A DNA stretch of 64,000 nt from Arabidopsis thaliana (taxonomy: Eukaryota; Streptophyta; Magnoliopsida; Brassicales; Brassicaceae). Below the pieces are notes generated by a model. It was not told where the DNA came from. It did no database searches and was given only the letters and a program-made list of their open reading frames with translations. Position 1 is the stretch's first letter. Every line of letters begins with the position of its first letter. A program made the position numbers and the translations under genes. The stretch lies in NCBI RefSeq assembly GCF_000001735.4, contig NC_003074.8:17119261-17183260 (forward strand), read 5' to 3'. Below, piece by piece: positions 21,806-33,500 of the stretch.

Positions 21806-22330
21806 AATCATCGTGATATTATTACAGGGTAAGTAGTCTAGAAAGGGAGTCATCTAATGGCAAAAAACTAAAGAAAAAAAAAAAGAAATCATGTGCTTTT
21901 TTAAAATAACATGAATCAAATAAAAATAACGAAATAATAATCGTCGTGATATTATTACAGAGTAAGTAGTCCAGAAAGGGAGTCATCTAACGGCAAAAAA
22001 TTAAAGAAAAAAAAATCTATGTACTTTTTAAAAATAACACGAATCAAATAAAAATAACGAAAGAAACAACTTGCTATTTGTCCAAAATCTTATGTATTTT
22101 TGAACAATAGCATGTCAAAATAAACAACATCATGACATATTAAAAAATCATATGTAAAACATAAATATAGTATGTTAAAACGGAAAGATACCAGTATATC
22201 ATAAAATATTACATAAAATTCAGAAAAACCATAAAAGTTTACGAAGTAACACGAATCAAATAAAAATAAAGAAAAAACAATTTGGCATTTGGTCATGGTC
22301 ACCGTAATATTATTACGGAGTAAGTGGTGG
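21806..22330. repeat. Degenerate tandem repeat, about 133-bp period
   Basis: Two copies start at 21806 and 21939 (both with CGTGATATTATTACAG then GTAAGTAGTC and AGAAAGGGAGTCATCTAA). A partial third copy near 22246-22330 keeps CACGAATCAAATAAAAATAA and AATATTATTACGGAGTAAG. A 139-codon AT-rich frame on the minus strand (22090-22509) is low complexity and not supported as a gene. Confidence 0.7.
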
Positions 22331-23187
22331 TAGACAATATCCATAAAATGAAGAGAAGTCGATGACATAAATCCGGCGATAGAAAGAATCTTAGAAAAGA
22401 GAGTGAAAGAAAGAGAAAAAAAGAGAGAGAAGATGAAAGAGAAAATGAGAAAATGATATATTAGTAATTTTATTTGCCTCTCCGATAAAGTACTATTGCC
22501 CATAGTCATTTACTCTATTCTTTTTGGTTTCATGGTTATTTTGTACATATACCAAAAAAGGAAAGAAAAAGTCACCTTTTGAATATTAAAAAAAACTATT
22601 TAAGTTTAGCTATGGAATATAATTAAACCCATTGAAATTTAAGAAGTCAAGTTGTTGGAAGTTTTGTTTACTATTGCTTAAGTTTATGATATAACCAAGG
22701 TCATGTCTTAGTTATAGGATTTGAAACAATGGCCTACGGTCTTTCTTCTTTCATAATCATTTTAAGTGTCAATTCAAAAATATTAATGTAACTTAGACTT
22801 ATGTATAGAAACCTGATTTTCTATATGTAATCAAGGACAATTCAATTTTAATCAAAATATTTTTTTTTATAAATTAATAGTGTCACACTGCAAAATTCTA
22901 TTAATTTATCGATAAATGAAGAATTATTAGATTATACACACTTCTAGTTAATTTTGTAATTTTGAAAAAAATGAATATGAAATAAATTGTGTTTTTTAAT
23001 AGAAATCAATATCCTTTTAAAACCAAATCCAAGATAACAAAAAATTATTTATACCTTGAAAACAATACAAAAAGATTTTGACGTACTAAAATATTATTAG
23101 TGAACCCTAGGATTAATACATAGTTAAGAAAAACAAACAATACTAAAATTATACTTTATTAAATTTTCTTACATATTTATATATATA

Positions 23188-23920
23188 CTAGATTTTAACC
23201 CGCGGTATACCGCGGGACGATTTATTTTTTAAAAGTAATATATATTAAAACTTGCAAATTTTATTTTTATAAAATATTTATATTTTACAGTTTATAATTG
23301 TTATTAAGTAACGGTATACCACGAATCCATGAGATAATTGTAAAAAAACTGAAGTTTTAACCCCTATTAAAACAGCATATTAATAATATTTTAAAATTTA
23401 ATAAATATTGATTCAAATACATCCACCATATAACCTAATTCCAAAATAGAACTCGTTCTGTAATTTTTTTACCGTCCATGATTTTTTTTTAAAATAGTAA
23501 TTTTTAAAATTTAAGAATAATTTTTTATATAGAAAAGTTTTGCAAATTGTATCATTCTCTAATACATTTATATCTATAGTTTAATTTTATATATAGTAAC
23601 ATTATGCATACCACATAACATTTTTGGTTTTATATAATCTTTTCTAAATTAGGATGATTTGATATGTTTAATATTAGTGGTCTTAAAAAATAATAAATTA
23701 AAGATTTAACCCGTATTAAAACGGTGGATTAATTATATTTTACTTTTTTATTAATGTTGATTCAAAAACCCGTCCCTCCAAATCCGTCTTGTCAAAAAGC
23801 TATTTATTTTGTTAATATTAATTTTATTAATATTTATTTTATTAATGATATGATTCTGAATTAGAATCTAAACATTTTAGCTAATAACATAGGAGTGCAC
23901 CATATTTATTTAATAGGAGA
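23188..23920 (-). mobile_element. Non-autonomous Helitron-like element
   Basis: Read on the minus strand the element ends in a perfect 18-bp palindrome, CCCGCGGTATACCGCGGG (23199-23216), followed by TTAAAATCTAG. This is the classic Helitron 3' terminus (hairpin about 10 nt before CTAG), with T next to the CTAG end. The likely 5' end is TCTCCTATTAAATAAATATG at 23901-23920; its flanking base is not the expected A, so this boundary is tentative. There is no Rep/helicase frame. Interior modules (AACCCGTATTAAAACGG, ATTAGTGGT) recur in inverted orientation at about 37825-38120. Confidence 0.6.
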
Positions 23921-25549
23921 ATGTCCATATGACCCGAATGCACTTTTATCCAAATCCACCAAAAAAGTCTTGCAAAAATACTATAGAGATAAGAAACGAT
24001 AGTCGGTTTTGATAGGTATAAGATTAGCAAATATATTAGTTAGCATAAATTAGTTAAAGAATACAAATTGAAAAGGTATATTACACTTTATTCGAATATA
24101 GTATCAAAACTTATATAACACAGAGATTTGATAAAATTTTAATTGATGAATACTTTTTTTGTGCTAATTTTTATGTGATTAAGATTTAATTGATTTCGTA
24201 TATAAAATATTAAATTGACTTATTTGTTTATAATTTGGTAACAGATAGATATTTGAATATTCAATATATTTTGCTTCTAATCTTTGATGATCCGTCTTTA
24301 GATCCAATAAGCCCTATAATCTAGATATTAACTTGCGGTATATATTTTAGTTAAACTAAAATTTTTTATTGTAAAGATGATTTAAAAATATTTGATATTA
24401 TTTTATTTGATTTTAAATGTATAGTAAACTGTGAGTTGTATATGTTTTGTTGATATTATCTATATTGTTTAGTGTTTAAGATTATACACTTGTAGTTTGA
24501 TTGTTAATTTAAGAGTTTCATCTGTAGTATACCATCTTGTATTAATATCGATCTAAACATGCAATTCTAGGATTTCCAACTTGTATTAAAAATTAAATCA
24601 CATCTAATATGTTATTAATTATTGTAGTATATAAGATTATAAATTTTCAATATAATATGTATGAAATTGAATATAAATATTTCAAATTATGACCCGTTAC
24701 TTAGTAGAAAGTTTTCTTAAATCTATTTTTTATCCGTTATAATATTTTTTTATGTATTGAACAGTTTATATTTGTTTTTAAAAATTCAATTTATGGCATA
24801 TGGGAAAAAACTTTAGTTGTTTTTTTATAATGATGATATTATTTTTCTGAAAAAATAAAATCATATAAAAATGAGAAGTGAACTATAATAATTAATAAAA
24901 AATTAATATGATAATTTAGATATCAAATATAATTTGTTGATTTTAATTGGTTACTTTTTTAGAAATTAATAATGTATTTCGTTTTTCTAATTAAATTAAA
25001 TTAATTAAAATTTAGATATCAAATCTTATATGTTGACTATGATTGGTTATTATTTTTGGAAATTAATAATGTATTTCGTTTTTTAATTAAATTAGTATTT
25101 GACTTTTTAATCCTTAAAGAGATAAATTAATTTACTCTTTAAAATTTTATTTCTAATGGCATACCTATGTAATTACTTACAAAAATTAAGGTTACATTTA
25201 AAATGTACTTCCCAAATAATATAGTAGGATGTATTATATATGTATTATATATATATTGATAAATTTATACAATTATTAATTTATGATACTGATGTGAACA
25301 TATAATAACATTTAATTTTCAAACATTTTTTTATTATTTTAGGTTAAATATTACGCTGACCCGACTCGAGACCGGAAAATTTTCTTAATTTATAAAGGTT
25401 TTTTTGTACAAGCTATTCACAAGTTAATTAAATTTACAATTGTGCTCACTTCTTTTCTTATAGTTAATCATCGGAAATTTATTATCTTAGTTTTAATTTT
25501 AGTAATCTCTCAACTCACAAAAAATCTTAATCCTTTGAAAATCATAAAG
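23921..25549. other. AT-rich repeat-derived gap with a second Helitron-end-like site and a 95-bp tandem duplication
   Basis: At 24321 the sequence CTAGATATTAACTTGCGGTA resembles a worn copy of the Helitron terminus at 23188. Bases 24916-25010 and 25011-25100 are a direct duplication with a 95-bp period (TTTAGATATCAAAT, AATTAATAATGTATTTCGTTTTT). No coding frame is credible in this stretch. Confidence 0.5.
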
Positions 25550-25945
25550 ATGTTGATGGAATACTTCGAAGAAGACGAAAGGATTCACTTTGATCCAACG
25601 TACTAAGAAGTCATCAACGATTAATCTTAAACGTGAGCTAAGATGTGAAGACTCCAGAAACTTCATAGTGATGAAGGATGTTTATGCCAAGGAGCCATGG
25701 TTGCTTGACCATTCCAACAATTCTTTTTTCAAAGAAGACGAGTGGTACTACTTCTCGACAAGAACTCAAATCTCCGAGAAGAAGATTGGTCGTGGTAAGT
25801 ATTCAAAGGGGAGATCACGGGAGACAACAACAATGGCATCGGCCGCGGGAATTGGAGGGTGAATGAGAAAGAATATATCATCGACAAGGACATAGGGGAT
25901 ATCATTGGGATCAAGAAAAACCTAACAGATAAGAGCGGCAACTAA
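25550..25945 (+). pseudogene. NAC-domain transcription factor remnant
   Basis: Translated pieces follow the NAC domain order: DERIHFDPT near the start, LKRELRCEDSRNFIVMKDVY, EPWLLDHS, EWYYFSTRTQ, then NWRVNEKEYIIDKDIG and GIKKNLTDKSGN to a TAA at 25943-25945. An in-frame stop follows HFDPTY. At least two frame changes are needed: one before LKREL and one between GRGKYSKG and NWRV. NAC genes usually have introns in this domain; none is apparent here, so it could be a retro-copy or a gene whose introns I cannot place. It is best read as a dead gene. Confidence 0.65.
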
Positions 25946-26323
25946 ACCAATAAATCATGATTCAACGATTTGGTCGTACAATTTGTCAAGTATTTTATCA
26001 TCTATATTTTAAAGTACCATGCAGGAGATAGCTTTTTGGGTTATTGGTTTATTGGTTGTGACTTGTGATTTAAGCCAAAAAATAAAATTTTGGTGGTATG
26101 AATCTAAAATTATCATATCTAAGCAAAATTATTGTTTTCCAATTATGATTAGAAAACAATATCATTTCTACATATAAAAAAAAAACAAAAAGGAACTTTT
26201 ATTAATTTAGTATATTTCTAATAGCATAAACCAACAAAGCAATAATTCAAATAAAAATTGAACCCTCAGTGGCATAGGTATATCAAAGGAGACAAACTCT
26301 CCACAAGCTTGGGAGCTTTTTCT

Positions 26324-26457
26324 TCAGTTTGACGATTTGGTTGAAGTTGAAATATCGACGCAAGGTTGAACATCCTCAAATGCTCTAATATGAACATCAG
26401 CTAAAATCTTAACGTCTACATACGCTAACACACCATCCTCATACATTTGTGCAGCTT
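26324..26457 (-). other. Orphan exon-like open frame
   Basis: On the minus strand an acceptor-like GGTAACAG precedes a 44-codon frame starting AAQMYEDGVLAYVDVKI and ending at TGA (26324-26326). Its composition is protein-like in an otherwise AT-rich region, but I recognise no family and see no partner exon. Confidence 0.3.
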
Positions 26458-26536
26458 CTGTTACCAAAAAATACTATTTCATCTTTTTATACAGAGGAAC
26501 TTACTGTACAATATTGTTTAACACCTTGAAACTTGG

Positions 26537-27607
26537 TTACAATAATTGAAGCGTATATACCTTATTTGTTTTCATGATACCGACATCGTAAACCGGGGTG
26601 AAGTCCGGTTTAAACAAACCGAAGTTTTGCTCTGAAACCGAAGATTTGAGATTCTCGTTGAAGAGAGAAAAAACATAAGTTTCGAAAACCCGGTTTGGCA
26701 TCAATGGAGTGCCCTTACCAGAATTCACATGCTTTATAAGGTTCCCATTGTAAGCTGCGGCATAATCTAAACCGACGCCGGTTTGGTTCGGTTCACCAGC
26801 TGAAGGCCAACCGGTCTCAGCCACAACAATGTCCACGTCACCGTACCCAAATCGTTTCATTGCGGAGTAAACAGCATCAAGCTGAGCGTCGAACATGTTG
26901 GTGTAGTTCAACTTCGTAACCGGGTCAACATATACAACGTCGTTTGTGTTAAAGAGTGCGTAGTTTAACGTTTCAGGTCCGAAACCGAAATATGGATACG
27001 GGTTAACCATAAAAGGAGACTTGGTGCGGTTGTGGAAGTCTAGGATTGGAGAGAAGATGGCTTTGTCGTACCCTTTACGGAACTTTCCGGAGCTAGGTGG
27101 CTCGGAGGAGCCTGAGAGGATACCGAGCGAGTGAGGCGTCGAGACTAAGATCCTACTGACGTTAGCAAGGTGTAATGCTAACGTAAGCGTCTCCATAGCG
27201 GGAAGGAGATGAGTGATGAGGGTTTTGTCGGATGTGGCGACGACTTCGTTTCCGACAGCAATGTAACGGATTGAAGTTGTTAGGAGGAAGGGGAGGAGGT
27301 TGTCGGAGAGCCATGAACGTGCGTTGGAAAGCTTGGAAAGAGAAATGATATCGGAGTTTGGGACGGTGACGGTGAGGGAGATTCCTGTAATGCCGGAAAA
27401 TGCGGCGAGGATGTCGTGGTTTGTGTCGAAGATTTTGACGTGGTTGATTATTGTTTTTGTTTTGATGAAGTTGACGACTTGGTGAGGCGGTGGGAGGTTG
27501 TTGGCCACGGTGCCGTAGTTTACGCCGACTTGATATGCAGCGGAGAAGGGAAGGATGAGAGTGAGAATTAGGAAGTAAAGTTGATGAACAACTCTAGATC
27601 CCAACAT
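26537..27607 (-). CDS. Glycoside hydrolase family 17 beta-1,3-glucanase
   Basis: Intronless, 356 aa from the ATG at 27607. An upstream in-frame start (27736) would add 43 residues encoded by a hairpin region and would bury the signal peptide, so I reject it. Residues 1-24 form a signal peptide (LYFLILTLILPFSAA). The mature protein starts YQVGVNYGTVANNLP, typical of GH17. Catalytic residues are the acid Glu121 in AVGNEV and the nucleophile Glu264 in AETGWPSAG. The C-terminus RVFETYVFSLFNENL...QNFGLF fits the family; there is no X8/CBM43 domain and no GPI tail. It should cut beta-1,3-glucan (callose) in the wall or apoplast. It probably corresponds to At3g46570. A deleted copy lies at 20277-20672. 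Confidence 0.92.
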   Translation of the reverse strand: MLGSRVVHQLYFLILTLILPFSAAYQVGVNYGTVANNLPPPHQVVNFIKTKTIINHVKIFDTNHDILAAFSGITGISLTVTVPNSDIISLSKLSNARSWLSDNLLPFLLTTSIRYIAVGNEVVATSDKTLITHLLPAMETLTLALHLANVSRILVSTPHSLGILSGSSEPPSSGKFRKGYDKAIFSPILDFHNRTKSPFMVNPYPYFGFGPETLNYALFNTNDVVYVDPVTKLNYTNMFDAQLDAVYSAMKRFGYGDVDIVVAETGWPSAGEPNQTGVGLDYAAAYNGNLIKHVNSGKGTPLMPNRVFETYVFSLFNENLKSSVSEQNFGLFKPDFTPVYDVGIMKTNKVYTLQLL

Positions 27608-27631
27608 GATCGTGAATGAGTTTATTTTATG

Positions 27632-27765
27632 ACTTCCACGTTTAGCAAAACTTACTAGGAGTTGTTTTTTGGGAGCATGATCGTGTTCGGTTTGATTGTG
27701 GAGACGTGAGCGAGTGGCTCCCAAAAAATCACTCACTCCTAGTAAGTTTTGCTAAACGTGGAAGT
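27632..27765. repeat. Hairpin-forming inverted repeat upstream of the GH17 gene
   Basis: Bases 27632-27676 and 27717-27765 are inverted copies (ACTTCCACGTTTAGCAAAAC against GTTTTGCTAAACGTGGAAGT) with a roughly 40-base loop and only a small indel near the inner end. After the right arm GTTTTGCTAAACGTGGAA is repeated in tandem to about 27790. It lies 25-158 bp upstream of the start codon, in the presumed 5' UTR or core promoter. Confidence 0.85.
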
Positions 27766-27790
27766 TTTGCTAAACGTGGAAGTTTTGCTA

Positions 27791-29136
27791 CATAATGTAA
27801 TAATCATAAATTAATAACATTTGATAATTGAAACCATTAATAAGGATGTAAATAGTTGCAAATTAATTGTATTTGGGGGTGATTGGGAAGGGACTCTCAG
27901 ACCATCCTCATCGGACAAATTTAAAAGGTGTCTTCAAATTTTAACAGAATAAAAAAAATAGGAAGATGAGAATTAATGCGCTGAATAGGAGTGACATGAT
28001 GACTTTAATGTCTGTGGAAAAACATTTTTTGATACGGGAAAACACGAATGTGTCACCATGCTATTGGTTGGTGTTATTGTTTTTTATTTTTTCTCTTCAT
28101 TTGACCAACAATTTTCTCTCTGTTCATTTTATCAATAAATTTCTCTCTCTTCATTTGGCAGTTAAGACATCCAATATACTGATCACCGATGTGGATGCTC
28201 TCATAGCTTTAAAGGTGTTTTAAAGTCCTCACAGTTTTTATTTTAACAGTCATGCTTTCTTGACTTTATTTTTTTTTAAAGTTCTCAAAGCCTTGTTTTT
28301 ATTTGTTCTTTGTTTCCTTTTTTTTTTTAAAGTCACGATTACATGGCTTTCAAACAAATAAATATTAAAACTTTTCTTTTTCTTCTCCCATGATAATTAA
28401 AAACTTTCTACAATTTTATATATATTTTTTCACAAATCATTTTTGATTAATTAATTATTATTAATTTTATATTTTCTTTTAAGATCCAATTTACTAATAA
28501 ATAATTTATTTATTACATGTGCAGTTTATTTGTTGAGAATATTTATTTAAGAATATTTTTTGTATTTTAATTTTATATTATTAATAAAATATATTTGTGT
28601 CACTATGTTGAAACATAATTCAATTTTAACATAATTTTATTTACAAAAATATATTTAATAATAGTAAAAATAGTACTCAAGCTTTTACAACTTTATATTA
28701 CCAATCAGAATTTAACATCTAAAATCTCAACAGTTAAGTCTCTACATCCAAATTTTCTATGGTAAAAGTTTTTAAAGCCAAAACATTTACCGTCATCCTT
28801 ACCGATCGGCCCATAGTTGTTCAAATAATTTATATCAGTTACACACATTTCGATTTTGATTTCGGTTACAAATATTTTATCCACTCTAATTCACAACAAG
28901 AAATTAATTTACCTTAATGGGCCCAAAAGCCCAAAAACTGCAACGTGGCTAATTAAGCCATTCCTCGAGCTCAAACTTTAAAACAGAAACAAAACTTCTA
29001 ACTTACAAATTGTACTTCTGTCTTTTACTCTGTCTGATTCAGTCAAAAAGAAAGGAATATTAAAATCTCTCAATTTTATATACACTCACTCAATCATACC
29101 TTTCTCTGGAGACCTCCACAGGGTTTGTTTCCGGAA
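27791..29136. promoter_or_regulatory. Intergenic region and MBD5 promoter
   Basis: The stretch is AT-rich. Near MBD5 there is a site II cluster, AATGGGCCCAAAAGCCC, at about 28916-28932. Possible short inverted motifs, CATCCTCATCGG near 27904 and CCGATGTGGATG near 28187, hint at a worn MITE. An 85-codon frame at 27966-28223 is not supported. Confidence 0.5.
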
Positions 29137-30068
29137 ATGTCGAACGGCACGGATCAGGCTCAACCACCACCGGAGAACCCGGCTACTCCGGTGGATTCGA
29201 AGTCACGGAAACGTGCGACGCCAGGGGATGATAATTGGCTTCCTCCTGATTGGAGAACCGAAATTAGGGTTCGAACCTCTGGCACTAAAGCTGGTACTGT
29301 TGATAAGGTGAAAAAATCTCAGCCCTTTCAATTCCTTCGCAGATAGAATCGTCCGTACAAATGGAAATGTTATGTTGTTTGTTGATTTGAATTGGAACTT
29401 TTTCTTAGTATTTATGAAATTGGGTATTGAAGTTAGGTTATGATGATCTTATTGGTTTATATTTTAAGGTATTTGGAGACTTTATAACTAGTCTTTAAGT
29501 GTAACGTTGCTGTATGTATGCTTGTTGGATGAAGATTGCTCTGTTTAGGATGTTGTAGGTGTGAATATGATAATGCAGTGCTTGATGATGTCTTGTATTT
29601 GTAATGTAGTTCTACTACGAACCGATTACGGGTCGTAAGTTCCGGTCCAAGAACGAGGTTTTGTACTATTTGGAACACGGGACGCCTAAAAAGAAGTCCG
29701 TCAAGACAGCGGAAAACGGAGACTCACATTCCGAAGTGAGTTTGTTAGTAGACATTACCTTAAGGTTTAAACCCGTGTTTTACCTGAACTGTTGTTGTTT
29801 TTGCACATTTTTGTAGCATTCTGAAGGTAGAGGAAGCGCTAGGCGGCAGACAAAATCCAACAAAAAGGTTACTGAGCCACCGCCAAAGCCGTTGAACTTC
29901 GATTTTCTGAATGTGCCGGAGAAGGTTACTTGGACTGGGATAAACGGTTCAGAAGAAGCTTGGTTGCCTTTCATTGGGGACTACAAGATTCAAGAATCTG
30001 TCAGCCAAGATTGGGACAGAGTATTCACTCTTGTCACCTCCCAAAACGCTGGAAAAACGATGTTCTAG
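29137..30068 (+). CDS. MBD5: Methyl-CpG-binding domain protein MBD5
   Basis: Three exons, join(29137..29307, 29610..29735, 29817..30068), encode 182 aa, matching MBD5 (At3g46580). The MBD runs about 32-92 (NWLPPDWRTEIRVRTSGTKAGTVDKFYYEP then GRKFRSKNEVLYYLE), keeping the Arg/Asp residues that contact methylated CpG. A Lys/Ser-rich linker and a conserved C-terminal segment (NFDFLNVPEKVTWTGI) follow. MBD5 binds symmetrically methylated CpG, locates to chromocentres and acts with MBD6 in silencing downstream of methylation. All junctions are GT-AG. The 12-nt in-frame extension upstream starts with TTG and is not used. Confidence 0.96.
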
Positions 30069-30491
30069 AAGATTGCTGCAGAAACTCACAAATTGTAATA
30101 ACACGCGCTGCTAGATTATCATATCTACTTAGTATTTACTGATCGTTGGTTGGAATGCAGGTTAATTTTTTAGTAGTGATAGTTTTAGTAACACTTTGAT
30201 TTGAGTTGTAATGTACTTTCTTAACATTTTCTTAGATAATTTGAAGGCAATGTATGTCTATATTATTGCCTTTGAGAGAATCCGATAGTAACAAAGTTAT
30301 GAAATCTAAAGTTCGATGTGCGGTACTTCTCTGCTCAGTTCTCTCTGCTTTAAATTGTGAATCATCAGTTATGCATAGGCTCTATCTATCTATGCTTCTC
30401 TGCCTTTGTCCTAAATGATATACGGAAGCATACTGACATAATTTGGAATAAGTTCAAGTTATAACAGAACAGTGTGAAAATATGAACCAAA

Positions 30492-30563
30492 GCGTCTGTA
30501 GTCCAACGGTTAGGATAATTGCCTTCCAAGCAATAGACCCGGGTTCGACTCCCGGCAGACGCA
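30492..30563 (+). tRNA. tRNA-Gly (anticodon TCC)
   Basis: A 72-nt cloverleaf: acceptor GCGTCTG pairs with CAGACGC, the anticodon arm ATTGC-CTTCCAA-GCAAT places TCC in the loop, and the T arm is CCGGG-TTCGACT-CCCGG. The A box TGTAGTCCAACGG and B box GGTTCGACTCC are intact. A CAA motif lies just upstream and a T-rich pol III stop follows at about 30564-30568. Confidence 0.97.
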
Positions 30564-33500
30564 TTTTTAAATTTTGACATTTTACGCTCGTTGTTTATGA
30601 ACAGTAAATATTTTCTTTAGATCTTTGTTTAAGAATTTTTTTTCTTTCTAAAATGGCTAAGAACATTGTCGTCAAAGACTATAATTCTTTTCTGTCTTAT
30701 GCAGTGGATAAAAAAGGGGTTCTTATCGCACTTTTCAGTTATCGTTTGTTTCCTATCAGAAAACAAAATGGGAAAAATTCTCCACCTCAAAATTCGAGGA
30801 ATTCTAACGGCGTGGAGATGAATAATTACCAAAAGTAACATATACACCCCCGTCGAAAATAACGAGTTTTCAAAAAAGATATTTTCGGTTGATTTGTCGA
30901 TAATCATCTGCACTACGCTGCGGTATATTTTCAGATTTTTTTATCGTTTAATTTAAATATAATTTTAATTATCTAATCATTCACTCATGTAATAAATAAT
31001 TATTTTTATTATTAAAATATTTTTTTCAAACAACATTTTCAACAATGCATCATATACACATTTCCTAAACAATGTTCGTCTTAAACCAATTAAATAGAGG
31101 GTAATGCTGGGATTCTCGAAACCTAATTAAGAATTTGATGATTAAACTTCTTACATACTCTTTACCCTCGGTGATTTATTATATAGATAAAAATCTGCAA
31201 ACTATTCAAACTATTAAATAATTCATGACAACTATACACTCATTATTTGAGTTAAGATTACAGAAAAACATCTTCGAGTATGAGAAAACCGATAAAATAA
31301 TTTTATTGAAAACATATAATAACAAAATAAATTTAGTATTAGTACAATTAAATATGAAAAATTAAATAATAAATACATCATTAATCTATAAATTAGAAGT
31401 TGAAGAGCTTACATTAATTATTTAGTGGACATAGGGCAAATGTTAAAGTGATGATGTGTCAATCATATGGAAAGAGTTGGCCAACTTTCATATATATGAT
31501 TGGAGTGAATCGAATCTACATCATTCATCAACCAAAAAATAATCTAGAAAAATATATATCATAATTTCTAACTAAACTAAACAAAAACGCTCGTTGTTAT
31601 ATTTTAGCTTTTTAAATATAATAAAGCTCGTATTGACAAAGCTAACGGATAAACCCTTATTATTTTGACTGGTTAATTGTTATCTCAAAGAAAAAGTATT
31701 TAACATCCTGACTTTAAATTTAGAAAAGTTCATCGACTATTTGTGATGTCCCTTCAAAAAGATTAAAAAACCATAACAAAAGTTAAATGTTTCTCTGGGT
31801 TGTACAAATGTTAGATGTTAACTGGACCAGATCACATATAATATAAGAAAATGAACCTGATTAATTCTCTTTACTGAGCTAAATTTTTTACTGACAAGTC
31901 TATCAAATTTTACCATCATACTTAAATCCTCAAAAACACATAAACTATACAGTACTTTTTTCTTATTACGTATTTACTATTCTATGCATGAAATTGCGTA
32001 AATGTTTGGTTGTATGCATATTAGAATATTCTTTTTATTTTTCTCTCCAACAGATTTAATATTGAACGGTGGTGTTCGTATGATATAAATTCAAAACCAC
32101 CCACCTTTTATCCTTTCGAACTTTTTCGAGATAGGATAAGATGACATAATTATTTTATTTGTAATTTAGGAAAAGGGGTAGGCCTTTTTTTTTTTCTTTC
32201 AAATTAATGATTGTGGGGCTAAAAAAAATAATTTGTGTCCAACACAGGATATAATATTTTGAAACTTGAACGTAAATGTTGACTTTTGATTTTTTTTTCT
32301 TCTCAGCTTTTGTTAAATTTAAACTCGTTCCCTTATCAGATTTATTAAAATGGTGAGTGACGAAAAAAAAAAAAATGGTGAGTGAAACGTTAGAGAAATC
32401 GACGTATGAAATGAAATTATGAGAGTGTACAGAGAAATATTTGAACAATACTTAGAGCTGACAACAAATTCAAACACTGAATTAGTTCTTGAAGACAAAC
32501 TCGCTCTTTGCTATAGTTGAGGAGAAGAATCCCACATACTCAATTATAGATCGAGAACGAATCTTTACGTTTTAGTTTTCTTGTCACATTTACTATGTAA
32601 AATGGTTCATATTATTATTAAATTTTCATTTATTTTCAAAATAAATTTTTTACAAATATATATATATTTTAATATGATGTTAAAGGTTTTTGTACATAAA
32701 TTACCTTTTAATTTTGTTTGGTTTATTTAGAAATCAAAATGTAATTTATTATCTACCTAAAAACACGGTTCTTTCAGTATAAAAATTTACAGAATATAAA
32801 TCATTAAAAGCAAATAACTAATTAGTATTGTATTAAAAATTAAACACTTATCTAATAATACAAAACTTTTGTTCTAAAACATGAAAACGGAAGAAGTATG
32901 TTTCTTTTAAAACTATGAAATTCATATACCATATTCAGTTTTATTTAATATCATTTAATATGAATCGACTACCTCATAATTATACAATATAGCAAACTAG
33001 GGACCATCTTATCTTTTACGTGATTCCTAAAACATAAATATTTATGGGAATGTTGCCCAAAAAAAAAAATATATATATATATATATTTATGGGAATTTTA
33101 TCATTTTCTTCCTATTAAGAAAAACCTCAAAAATAAAAATATTAAAATACAAAAGGAAAACATAAAAGCACAAACGAATATTCCAAATATAAACTAAAAA
33201 TAATACTCATAAACCCAAAAATACATTTTTCCTTTCCCGAAATTCTTTTTTTTGTTAATATTATTATCATGACAAGACGAAATTTACTCAAAAGGCTACG
33301 AACCAAAGCCATGTGATGACTACATCAGTACCACGTGTCAAGATCTAAGGACTTAACGAGTTACGAGTGTGTCGTGGGCCATCGACCATGGAAAAGCAAC
33401 GAGTCTTTAGGTGAATGTTTTACTTGCTATAACCGGTAACAACGGGTCTGGTAATACCGGTAGCTCCGGTGGTTGGTTGAGTTATATGGCTATGGGGGTT

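Noticed and set aside
22090-22509. 139-codon minus-strand frame
   Set aside because: Phe/Ile/Leu-rich translation of AT-rich repeat DNA; lies across degenerate tandem repeats.
26537-27736. 399-aa version of the GH17 glucanase
   Set aside because: The extension is translated from a hairpin in the leader and hides the signal peptide.
27891-28200. MITE suggested by CATCCTCATCGG and CCGATGTGGATG
   Set aside because: The inverted match is only about 12 bases with mismatches, and no target duplication is visible.
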